Under the pieces are notes generated by a model, which had not been told where the DNA came from, searched no databases, and was given only the letters and a program-made list of their open reading frames with translations. 34,431 bases of DNA from Candidatus Nanohalarchaeota archaeon (GTDB lineage: Archaea > Nanohalarchaeota > Nanosalinia > Nanosalinales > Nanosalinaceae). The stretch lies in the NCBI GenBank assembly GCA_022729355.1, contig JALDAN010000008.1, positions 1 to 34,431 on the forward strand, read 5' to 3'. The translations under genes and the position numbers were made by a program. Positions 26,157 to 34,017 of this stretch are shown one piece after another. Each line of letters starts with the position of its first letter. Within the stretch, counting starts at the first letter, position 1.

Positions 26157-27548
26157 TTATTGCATGAAATCCTTGAGTGCTGGGTGTAGTTCTTCCATGT
26201 GCTTCTGCGCCAGCTGTTCGTAGAGTCTGTACAGGATCATGACTGTTAGAAGGATTCCTGTTCCTCCTCCTGCTGCCTGTGTCATTTCTGCAAGTGCTGC
26301 TACTAGGCCTACAAGGAATCCGGATAGTATTGTTAGTGCTGGAATGTATCTGTTGAGTACTTTTTTGATAACTCTCTTGTCCTTTCTGAATCCTGGTACT
26401 TTCATGCCTGTTCTCTGGATCTGTTCTGCTACTGAGTCAGGATCCTGTCCTGATGTACGCATCCAGAAAATTGAGAACAGTGTTGATCCAAGTGCGTAGA
26501 ATAATACGTAGAACAGTATGTGGAATATATCTCCTGTTACAATGGTTCCCGTGCTTATAAATGCTGATACTGCTTCAGCAGGTGGCTGTAGAAGCGCTAC
26601 AAGGCCTGAAGTTGCCTCTCCTCCCTGGAAGCATCCAAGAATTGAGCATCCGCTTTCCCCTGCTAGAGATGATCCTAGGATCTGGAAGTTTGTAATCATG
26701 GCTGCGATCAGGATAACAGGCATAACAGATGTGTAAAGGAATTTGAGAGGCCATTTCTGTCCGAAGCCTCTTACATTTCCGAATGTGAGCGGAATCTCTA
26801 CTTTCATTGCCTGCATGTATACAACTACGGCAAATACGGCCATTGTGGCTATCATAGGCATTAGTGCTGTCAGTTCGAAAGTGTTGACAAATTGCAGGAA
26901 TGCTCCTACAGGTGCTGCGTCTCCGCCTCCTACTTGCCAGAATATTTCTCCTGTTTCTGTTAGAGGTGATAGAATTCCGATGTATATGGACTTGGATACT
27001 CCTGCAGCGATGAAGAGGCCTGTTCCGCTTCCGAATCCCCATTTCTGAACGAGGTCGTCCATCATGATTATGAGCCAGCCTCCTATGATTATCTGTCCTG
27101 ATAAGAATGCTACCATGCCCCAGTCTCCTACTACAGGCCCGAAGTTTCCGGATAGTACCCATCCTAGGCCTGTAACTACGGCGAGTGCGTATGCAAGTAC
27201 TTTCTGTGCTGCTTGGAACTTCTGTTTCCCTGCCTGTGTATTAGTATCCCATTTGAGTAGTTCTGATCCTACAAGCATCTGAAGGAGAATTGATGATGTG
27301 ACGATAGGTCCAATTCCCAAAGTTATGATCGATCCTATTTCTGCTCCAAGAATTGTTTGGAAGGTAGCAAGCCTTTGTAGTGCTTGCTCTACAGCAGCAT
27401 CTTCAGCTCCGTAAACAGGTACCTCGGAAAGTAAGAAATATACAAGGAGGACTATACCGGTCCATATAAGCATCTGTTTCAGTGATTGCTCTTTCTCCGG
27501 CTCCTTGATACTTGGAAGATAGCTGGCTATTGTTACGACCGAGACCAT
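26157..27548 (-). CDS. secY: Preprotein translocase subunit SecY
   Basis: 463 aa polytopic; 'TSSILLQMLVGSELLKWD', 'PLKFLYTSVMPVILIAAM'; downstream of the rpl15 gene. Confidence 0.96.
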   Translation of the reverse strand: MVSVVTIASYLPSIKEPEKEQSLKQMLIWTGIVLLVYFLLSEVPVYGAEDAAVEQALQRLATFQTILGAEIGSIITLGIGPIVTSSILLQMLVGSELLKWDTNTQAGKQKFQAAQKVLAYALAVVTGLGWVLSGNFGPVVGDWGMVAFLSGQIIIGGWLIIMMDDLVQKWGFGSGTGLFIAAGVSKSIYIGILSPLTETGEIFWQVGGGDAAPVGAFLQFVNTFELTALMPMIATMAVFAVVVYMQAMKVEIPLTFGNVRGFGQKWPLKFLYTSVMPVILIAAMITNFQILGSSLAGESGCSILGCFQGGEATSGLVALLQPPAEAVSAFISTGTIVTGDIFHILFYVLFYALGSTLFSIFWMRTSGQDPDSVAEQIQRTGMKVPGFRKDKRVIKKVLNRYIPALTILSGFLVGLVAALAEMTQAAGGGTGILLTVMILYRLYEQLAQKHMEELHPALKDFMQ

Positions 27549-27560
27549 GTTTAAAGTCCT

Positions 27561-27992
27561 CTACTTTTCCTCTAGTACGACCATTTCAGCGTCAGATTCT
27601 TCAATCTTGTTTTCAGCTGAAGATGAAAATTTCTCAGCTCTTATCTCTACAGACCTTGTGATCCTTCCGGATCCCAAAACTTTGTCAAAACCGGCTTTGT
27701 CTGCGTGGAAAACGTAACCGTCTTCAGTCTCCTCTGCAACACCCTCTGCAACAAAAGAGTCAAGCTTTTCATCTATATCTCTCAAATTAATGCCTGTCTG
27801 AGGATCTTTTCTGGAGTTGAAACCTTCTTCTCCAAGCTTATTGACTCCATCTTTCCTCATGTTCTTGGACTGGGCTTTTTTACCGCTTCCAGCATTTCCA
27901 CGGCCTCCACGATTACCTGCTCCCCTGTTCTTCTTGGAGCTGCCGTATCCATGACTACCTGACCGATTCTTGCTCTTTCTTCTCTTAACCAT
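27561..27992 (-). CDS. rpl15: Ribosomal protein L15 (uL15)
   Basis: MVKRRKSKNRSGSHGYGSSKKNRGAGNRGGRGNAGSGKK. Confidence 0.94.
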   Translation of the reverse strand: MVKRRKSKNRSGSHGYGSSKKNRGAGNRGGRGNAGSGKKAQSKNMRKDGVNKLGEEGFNSRKDPQTGINLRDIDEKLDSFVAEGVAEETEDGYVFHADKAGFDKVLGSGRITRSVEIRAEKFSSSAENKIEESDAEMVVLEEK

Positions 27993-28013
27993 TATCTAGT
28001 AACCTCGTTAAAC

Positions 28014-28370
28014 TCAAAGCATTTTATGCAGAAGCTCATCCATATCCTGTCTTCTGCCCAAAGCTCCTCCAGCATTAACATGCGCCTTCGTATCCTTAAA
28101 TCCTCCTTTTGGAGGATGAAGACCTACAGTCAATCCTGGAGAGGCCTCTCCATGCTTTTCCTCGATTTTGCTTACTGTTTCCTCACTTATAACTCCGAAA
28201 GTAATGTAGTCACTAACTTTATTCAGCATCCCTACTACTGCATCGTTTTCAGAATCCACAAGTACGCAACTGTTTCTTGAATTGAGGCCTAGACTCTCCA
28301 TTGTGGACTCAACGTCTCCTGATACGTCTACAGGCCCTCTGACTCTTACTGCTGCGATCATATCTGTCAT
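28014..28370 (-). CDS. rpl30: Ribosomal protein L30 (uL30)
   Basis: IAAVRVRGPVDVSGDVESTMESLGLNSRNSCVLVD...HPPKGGFK; position in spc operon. Confidence 0.93.
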   Translation of the reverse strand: MTDMIAAVRVRGPVDVSGDVESTMESLGLNSRNSCVLVDSENDAVVGMLNKVSDYITFGVISEETVSKIEEKHGEASPGLTVGLHPPKGGFKDTKAHVNAGGALGRRQDMDELLHKML

Positions 28371-29041
28371 TCGTTATCACTTTCTTCTGTCTGGTATTCA
28401 TTCAGTTTTTTGAAGGCCTCGAATGTTGCCTTCACCATGTTCTCACGTGTGCGTGTGCTTCCTCTTGAAGTTGCCCAGATGTCTTCGATTCCTGCTAGTT
28501 CGCACATCTTCTGGATTGCTTCTCCTGCTGCAAGGCCTGTTCCTTTCGGTGCAGGTTTAAGTTCTACTTCAACTGATCCTGATTTCCCTGTTACTTTGAA
28601 CGGGATTGAGGTTTCTGTGTCTCCTCTGTCTTCCCAGGATCCGTTTCCTCTCTGTACTTCAATAAGGTTTAGTTTTGCGTTTCTTGTAGCGTCGTCTATT
28701 GCTGCACGGGTGTCGTCGCTTTCTCCCATGCCGATTCCGATTACCTTGTTTCTGTCGCCGAGGATTGCCATCGCTTTGGAGTTGTATCGTGCTCCTGACT
28801 TGTGCATACGGACTGTTCTCTTTGACACTGTTCTTGACTTTCCTCCTCCTTTTCCAGGAGTTCCTCCGATAAGTACGACTTCTTCGTCAAGATCTACAAG
28901 TTGATCAACTAGCTCTGGTTCCATGATCTTCCTGTCAGATCGCAGGGCCTCAACTATATCTGTTATCTGGCCTTTTGCAACCTGCTTTCCTAACTTGGTC
29001 TTCGGAGTCCAGATTTCTTCCTCCATTTCCTGTTCACTCAT
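28367..29041 (-). CDS. rps5: Ribosomal protein S5 (uS5)
   Basis: 'WTPKTKLGKQVAKGQITDIVEAL'; 'VIGIGMGESDDTRAAIDDATRNAKLNLIEV'. Confidence 0.95.
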   Translation of the reverse strand: MSEQEMEEEIWTPKTKLGKQVAKGQITDIVEALRSDRKIMEPELVDQLVDLDEEVVLIGGTPGKGGGKSRTVSKRTVRMHKSGARYNSKAMAILGDRNKVIGIGMGESDDTRAAIDDATRNAKLNLIEVQRGNGSWEDRGDTETSIPFKVTGKSGSVEVELKPAPKGTGLAAGEAIQKMCELAGIEDIWATSRGSTRTRENMVKATFEAFKKLNEYQTEESDNE

Positions 29042-29094
29042 TTGAAATCACCATAGATTTCTGTAAGACCAGAAAATCTTAGATTTTCGATCAT
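29038..29094 (-). CDS. Candidate 18-codon ORF coupled to both rpl18 and rps5 (MIENLRFSGLTEIYGDFK)
   Basis: GGTGA upstream; ATGA overlaps with the L18 stop and the S5 start. Confidence 0.4.
   Translation of the reverse strand: MIENLRFSGLTEIYGDFK
29072..29088. repeat. Perfect inverted repeat GAAAATC-TTA-GATTTTC in the L18-S5 spacer
   Basis: 7-bp stem, 3-nt loop, read directly. Confidence 0.9.
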
Positions 29095-29600
29095 TTGAAA
29101 TCACCTTCGATATTTTCCTTTACCTGTTCAAGATTTGAAGGCACATCTTTATCTGACATTTCCTTGATGTGTTCTCCTTTCATCCTTGATTCTTCAGGAA
29201 GTGCGTCTTCTCCTGCAGGAACCTGTACTCCTGCGTCTCTGAGGCCTTGGACTGCTGCGAAGATTCTTCCTTTGCGTGCGTCCTTTCTGAGGCCTATGTC
29301 AAGTACTGCTTCGTCTGTGTCTGTTCTTTTTCCTGCAAGGAATCCTGTGAGGTATGCTGCTGGAAGGTTGCCGGTGTGGTGTTCCCATCCGTACTCTTCC
29401 AGTTCTTTACTTATTGTTTGAGCACTGTTTTCATCTCCCTCCGGATTGTATCTGGAGAGATGTACTCTTGTATGATTGTTTGATGTTCTTACTACTACTC
29501 TAGGCTTATCTGATTTGATAAGCTGAAGTCTTTGCTCGTAGTCGGTCTTCTGCTCCTTTCTTCTCTTGAAAGGCTTTTGATAGTTTGCTGTGTCTCCCAT
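29091..29600 (-). CDS. rpl18: Ribosomal protein L18 (uL18)
   Basis: 'YEQRLQLIKSDKPRVVVRTSNNHTRVHL', 'AAYLTGFLAGKR'. Confidence 0.95.
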   Translation of the reverse strand: MGDTANYQKPFKRRKEQKTDYEQRLQLIKSDKPRVVVRTSNNHTRVHLSRYNPEGDENSAQTISKELEEYGWEHHTGNLPAAYLTGFLAGKRTDTDEAVLDIGLRKDARKGRIFAAVQGLRDAGVQVPAGEDALPEESRMKGEHIKEMSDKDVPSNLEQVKENIEGDFK

Positions 29601-29601
29601 A

Positions 29602-30042
29602 TTACTTTACCTCGTCTTCTACATAGTTGTGTAAGTGTTTACGATTTCTGAAGAAACCGCCTTTAGCCTTCTTGTAGAGCTCTCTGTATTGCTCATTAGT
29701 GATTTCTTCTTCCTCTTTCATTTCTTTAAGATCTGATCTTAGAGCTCTGATTGTCTCCATCCACTTATCCTTATCGGATTTGCGGGCTGAACGTGAACCT
29801 TTTCTGCTTCCCTGGCCTTTCCTTCTTCCTTTCTCCTTCTGTTTCTTATTCTTACGTGCACGGCCTTTCGAAGTTCCCTTAACCTTCCTCTTTTGAATAG
29901 CTCCTCCTTCAATAAGATTGCGGATATCTTTGCGTGTAAGAGCTTCATCAATCTGCTGCAGTTCATCCGGATTCATCCATACACGATCTTCGCCAACATC
30001 CATTATATCTGCAGCCATTCTTCTCTGACTCTTCAAATCCAT
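29602..30042 (-). CDS. rpl19e: Ribosomal protein L19e
   Basis: 'MDLKSQRRMAADIMDVGEDRVWMNPDELQQIDEALTRKDIRNLI'. Confidence 0.95.
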   Translation of the reverse strand: MDLKSQRRMAADIMDVGEDRVWMNPDELQQIDEALTRKDIRNLIEGGAIQKRKVKGTSKGRARKNKKQKEKGRRKGQGSRKGSRSARKSDKDKWMETIRALRSDLKEMKEEEEITNEQYRELYKKAKGGFFRNRKHLHNYVEDEVK

Positions 30043-30368
30043 TAAAGATCACCTCTATTAAGTACTTTAACATCCATTTCGTCAGCTTTTTCAACCATCT
30101 CAGCTTTTTTACGGCCTCCTACATTCGAGGAGATCCTTGCGGCCTGATCCTCTTCAAGTTCCTCAACTTCTGAAACGTTGTGTACAAGTACTTCTTCAAG
30201 GCCTGATGGATGTAGCCCTCTGATTTCCGAAGGCTTTCTATATCCTGCCTTTGGTCTAGGTGCAGCACCTTTCTTTTCCAGTCTTGATCTGGAGTGACGG
30301 CCTTTAGGCCTTCTCCATGACTCCGGTGCGCTCTTTATCTTGTGAGTATCCTGTCTTTTGAAGCTCAT
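30042..30368 (-). CDS. rpl32e: Ribosomal protein L32e
   Basis: 'SWRRPKGRHSRSRLEKKGAAPRPKAGYRKPSEIRGLHPSGL'. Confidence 0.95.
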   Translation of the reverse strand: MSFKRQDTHKIKSAPESWRRPKGRHSRSRLEKKGAAPRPKAGYRKPSEIRGLHPSGLEEVLVHNVSEVEELEEDQAARISSNVGGRKKAEMVEKADEMDVKVLNRGDL

Positions 30369-30371
30369 ATT

Positions 30372-30905
30372 TTATTGATCACCTTCTACAATGTAGATCC
30401 CGTCCTGAAACGTTCTTGGATCTCTATTTCCTTTTTTAGACAACTGTTCTATTCTAGCTGCTGTCTGTGATACCTTGTCTTTATCAGGCCCCGACACTGT
30501 GATTTCTTCGCCGTCTACCTGTACGTCAACTCCATCCATTATCTCTGCTTCTCGTGGCTTCCTTTCTCCCATGAAGTTTTCGACAACCAGCTTATCTCCC
30601 TGTGTCTTGATTGTCATCGGGAAGTGTGCGTATACTCCTTTCAGTCGGTAGACGTGTTCTTCTTCAAGGCCTTCAATCATGTTGTCGTAGTGTCTGCTGA
30701 AAGTCTTGACGATGCTTTCGATATTGGCCTTGTCTCTGTCTGTTGAGAATACTATTTCGTCGTCCTGTACGTCTATATCAATCTGTGCGTGTTCCAGTTT
30801 CTTCTCTACTTCCTGAGAGCCGTCAGATACCGTGAGGATTCCCCCTTCGTATTTTGCCTGGAAGTCTTCCGGAATATCTTTTGTAATCTGCATCTTTTTC
30901 TTCAC
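30372..30905 (-). CDS. rpl6: Ribosomal protein L6 (uL6)
   Basis: 'YRLKGVYAHFPMTIKTQGDKLVVENFMGERKPREA'. Confidence 0.95.
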   Translation of the reverse strand: MKKKMQITKDIPEDFQAKYEGGILTVSDGSQEVEKKLEHAQIDIDVQDDEIVFSTDRDKANIESIVKTFSRHYDNMIEGLEEEHVYRLKGVYAHFPMTIKTQGDKLVVENFMGERKPREAEIMDGVDVQVDGEEITVSGPDKDKVSQTAARIEQLSKKGNRDPRTFQDGIYIVEGDQ

Positions 30906-30911
30906 ACCTTT

Positions 30912-31301
30912 TTAGTAGACGTATCCGAGGAGTTTGCCTCCGATCTGTTCTTCTCGGGCTTCTTCATGTGTCATGACGCCCTGAGGGGTTGTAACGATAA
31001 GTTTGCCGAATCCTCGTGCCGGAAGGTATCTTTGAGCCCATTTCTGATATTCGTTATTGCTCATCGAGAACCTTGGCTTGATCGGCTGGCATTCATTGAT
31101 TTTCTCTGTTACTTCTACCTTGAACTTGCCTCCTTTACCGTCTTCAACAAGTTCGAATACACCGATGTAACCTTCCTGCTGAAGCTGGACAAGCACGTTC
31201 TTCACAAGATTGCTTGTCGGGGAAATCACTGCGTACTCATTATCTGATCTTGCAGCATTGTTAATCGATGAAAGTGCATCGCTCAGTGTGTCCTGTGTCA
31301 T
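30912..31301 (-). CDS. rps8: Ribosomal protein S8 (uS8)
   Basis: 'DTLSDALSSINNAARSDNEYAVISPTSNLVKNVL'...'GFGKLIVTTPQGVMTHEEA'. Confidence 0.95.
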   Translation of the reverse strand: MTQDTLSDALSSINNAARSDNEYAVISPTSNLVKNVLVQLQQEGYIGVFELVEDGKGGKFKVEVTEKINECQPIKPRFSMSNNEYQKWAQRYLPARGFGKLIVTTPQGVMTHEEAREEQIGGKLLGYVY

Positions 31302-31357
31302 TATTCGAAAACACCCTGTGTTTTCTGTGAATTCATAAAATCTTCGATTTTAGTCAT
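31301..31357 (-). CDS. Candidate 18-codon ORF coupled to rps8 (MTKIEDFMNSQKTQGVFE)
   Basis: SD GGAGGAG about 6 nt before ATG; TAA overlaps the S8 start as TAATG. Confidence 0.45.
   Translation of the reverse strand: MTKIEDFMNSQKTQGVFE
31336..31352. repeat. Perfect inverted repeat TAAAATC-TTC-GATTTTA in the S14-S8 spacer
   Basis: 7-bp stem, 3-nt loop, read directly. Confidence 0.9.
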
Positions 31358-31373
31358 GTTTTTCTCCTCCGTT

Positions 31374-31598
31374 CTAACTCAGCTGCTCGAAGCCAAGTTC
31401 TTCTGCGATTTCACGGAAGCACTGTCGGCAGTAGTCAAGCCCGTACTTCGAGATGACTCCTCTACCTGTTCTTCCGCATCTTCTGCATTCTTTCTTGGAT
31501 TTTCCGTAATCTCTCTCCTTCGGAGTATTATGCTTCTCAAACTTCTTCCTCTTACCTTCCTTGTGCTTAATCTGATCAAGTACTTCTTCATATGACAT
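31374..31598 (-). CDS. rps14: Ribosomal protein S14 (uS14), zinc-binding type with N-terminal extension
   Basis: '[28 protein letters not shown]'; about 28-residue charged N-terminal extension. Confidence 0.93.
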   Translation of the reverse strand: MSYEEVLDQIKHKEGKRKKFEKHNTPKERDYGKSKKECRRCGRTGRGVISKYGLDYCRQCFREIAEELGFEQLS

Positions 31599-31601
31599 AA
31601 T

Positions 31602-32126
31602 TTAATTCACCTCTACGCCGAGCTCTTCCTCGACGAACTCACGGGCCTCATCATCACTTATCAAATGATCCTTACCAATATCACGAGGCTTGTGATCTCT
31701 CTTCTTAACCCTGTAACCAGGCCTCTCCAACTTCACAGCAACCTCGAAACCACGCATACCGATATCAGAGTCGTAGTCAACACCCGGCACATCGATGTAC
31801 TCTGAGATACCGAATGCGAAGTTGCCGTTGCCGTCAAAGGCCTCTCCACTTATTTCATTGTCAGCTGCCGGAAGTACTTTTTCAAGGAATTCACGGGCCT
31901 CTTCTCCTCTCAAAGTAGTCATTACTCCGAGATTCAGGCCTGCTCTTTTTCCGAAGCTCTTGGCATCTTCTCCTGACTCTGTTCTCACAGGCTGGTTTCC
32001 TGTCAGTTTCTCAATCAGCTTATAGGATTTCTCTACTTCATCTCCTACTTGGCCTGTTCCAATATTGATTACTACTTTTGCGATCTCTATTTCCTTCATC
32101 ACGTTTTCAGCCATTCTATTATTCAC
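31602..32126 (-). CDS. rpl5: Ribosomal protein L5 (uL5)
   Basis: 'IAKVVINIGTGQVGDEVEKSYKLIEKLTGNQPVRTES'. Confidence 0.95.
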   Translation of the reverse strand: MNNRMAENVMKEIEIAKVVINIGTGQVGDEVEKSYKLIEKLTGNQPVRTESGEDAKSFGKRAGLNLGVMTTLRGEEAREFLEKVLPAADNEISGEAFDGNGNFAFGISEYIDVPGVDYDSDIGMRGFEVAVKLERPGYRVKKRDHKPRDIGKDHLISDDEAREFVEEELGVEVN

Positions 32127-32782
32127 CTGTAGTTGACGCCTGTAACGGCGACAAGGTTTTCTTGCTGGGTTTCGTATTCCACTCCTTCCTCATTCTCAAT
32201 CAGTGCAGTGTTCGGATTCATGCCTCTGTCGTTAAGTTCCTTGACTTCAGCTGTCTCTCCTGCGTGACTACCTTTTACTACTAGGGCCTCTGCACCCTCC
32301 TCAAACTCTACTTCCTCAACTCCATCTCCGAAGACGAGAGTGTTTCCTGTTGAAAAACTGTCTCCTGTCCTGTAGTTCTCTCCGTTGTGAAGCCTGTAAA
32401 CAAATTCATCTCCTTCAACAGACTTGTCAACCACCTTGGCAAACACTGTATCGTTTTCTACCCGGACGAAATCCAGATTATCTCTGTTCTTGAGAACCCG
32501 GAAGGCCTCTCCAGTTTCCGGGAGCTCAATCAGGTCAAGGATTCCCAGGCCTTCCTGGATATCTCCGATTCTATCTCCATTTCTCAGTAGATCGCCGTTC
32601 GTAACAATCTCTGTTGCTTCTTTACTGCTGTCAGCGTATCCAACTACATCCCTTAGAAACAGGACTGCAGGAACAGCTGTATCAGCGTTTCTTGAACCTT
32701 TAATAGTTGAGACGTAAGTCGTCTCTTTCCTCTCAACCGGGTAATGCTTTGGTGCTGAAAGCCTCTTCTGGTGATTGCTCAT
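32123..32782 (-). CDS. rps4e: Ribosomal protein S4e
   Basis: 'LPVVLFLRDVVGYADSSKEATEIV'-like region, here 'VPAVLFLRDVVGYADSSKEATEIVTNGDLLRNGD'; operon position. Confidence 0.94.
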   Translation of the reverse strand: MSNHQKRLSAPKHYPVERKETTYVSTIKGSRNADTAVPAVLFLRDVVGYADSSKEATEIVTNGDLLRNGDRIGDIQEGLGILDLIELPETGEAFRVLKNRDNLDFVRVENDTVFAKVVDKSVEGDEFVYRLHNGENYRTGDSFSTGNTLVFGDGVEEVEFEEGAEALVVKGSHAGETAEVKELNDRGMNPNTALIENEEGVEYETQQENLVAVTGVNYR

Positions 32783-32789
32783 TAATTTT

Positions 32790-33590
32790 TCAATCCTCCT
32801 TTTTACCTTCTAAATACTCTATCATGGTTTTACGATTCTTTCCAGACTTCTCCGCCTCAATCAAGGCCTCGTAGTCAGGACTATCAATCTCCTCAATAGC
32901 ATCCTTTGCCTCACCGATAGTGCCGGAAACAATACCGTCATAATCAGTTGAGGCCTCATCCTCTTCCTCTTCAGACTCCTTTTCTGCCTCTGAATCATCT
33001 TCCTGATCTGAGGCTTCTTGATCAAGTTCTTCTTCGATTTCTTCCTCAATCTTCTTGAGCTCTTCTTCGGAGACTCCTTCATCTTCCTTCTCTTCGTCTT
33101 CTTCTGTGTCGTCTCCGTCCTGTAACTGCTCAATCATTTCTGCTTCTTCATCCTGTTCAAGAGCTTCCTCGACTTCATCCTCTGATACCTTGATGGATTC
33201 AAAGTCGTCGATTGCGAACTCTGATACTCTTTTCTCGTCTGAAAGATTCAGTCCCTGAATCTGAAGATTTGAAGGCCTCAGAGGGACTTGGTTCTTTGAT
33301 CCATCTACGGCTGTTTCCGTGATGCCGTTTACATATACTTTCTGATTATCTCTATCGATACGGTTTACGATGCCTTCCCTGCCTTTATGATCTCCACGCA
33401 TTACTTTGATACGATCTCCGTTTCTCAGGCCCAAGTTGCGTGTATCAAGTTCTTCTCTAATTACTTCGGAAAGATTTGCTGAAATAAAATTATCTTTTAC
33501 GTGGTTCGGAGCGTTCTGCCTGTACTTCCTCTGCTTCTGAGGATCAGTACTTGATTTCCATGAACTACTCCAGTTACTTGTCTGTCTCAT
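32790..33590 (-). CDS. rpl24: Ribosomal protein L24 (uL24) with long acidic C-terminal extension
   Basis: KOW region 'NGDRIKVMRGDHKGREGIVNRIDRDNQKVYVNGI'; about 140-aa extra C-terminus. Confidence 0.93.
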   Translation of the reverse strand: MRQTSNWSSSWKSSTDPQKQRKYRQNAPNHVKDNFISANLSEVIREELDTRNLGLRNGDRIKVMRGDHKGREGIVNRIDRDNQKVYVNGITETAVDGSKNQVPLRPSNLQIQGLNLSDEKRVSEFAIDDFESIKVSEDEVEEALEQDEEAEMIEQLQDGDDTEEDEEKEDEGVSEEELKKIEEEIEEELDQEASDQEDDSEAEKESEEEEDEASTDYDGIVSGTIGEAKDAIEEIDSPDYEALIEAEKSGKNRKTMIEYLEGKKED

Positions 33591-33603
33591 TGATTTTATA
33601 CCT

Positions 33604-34002
33604 CTATACTACCTTTGAAGCAATTTTTCCTACAGGACTGAAGCGTTGGACAACTTCTTTTGCAATAGGACCTTTTGTTACAGAACCCTTTGGAAGGCCT
33701 CCTTCTTCAACAAGTACTGCAGCGTTGTCTTCAAATTTCACGCGCATCCCGTTAGGCCTCTGGTATTCTTTGCGTTGTCTTACGATGACTGCTTCGAATA
33801 CCTGTCCTTTGACTTCTTCGTCTCCTTTAAGGATTTTGACTATGACTACGTCGCCGACTCCTGCAGAGTTTCTTCTGCTTCTTCGGCTTGCCTGACTTTT
33901 CACTCCGATTATCTTCAGTCTCTTTGCTCCGGAGTTATCAGCACATTCAAGTTCTGCGCCGATGTCCAGCGTCCTTGTAATATTTGCTCCGATAGGCTTC
34001 AT
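33604..34002 (-). CDS. rpl14: Ribosomal protein L14 (uL14)
   Basis: 'LECADNSGAKRLKIIGVK', 'GVGDVVIVKILKG'. Confidence 0.95.
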   Translation of the reverse strand: MKPIGANITRTLDIGAELECADNSGAKRLKIIGVKSQASRRSRRNSAGVGDVVIVKILKGDEEVKGQVFEAVIVRQRKEYQRPNGMRVKFEDNAAVLVEEGGLPKGSVTKGPIAKEVVQRFSPVGKIASKVV

Positions 34003-34017
34003 TACAGTTTTACACCT

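Noticed and set aside
26575-27162. Minus-strand 195-aa Arg/His-rich ORF
   Set aside because: Out-of-frame shadow of secY; composition incompatible with an acidic proteome.
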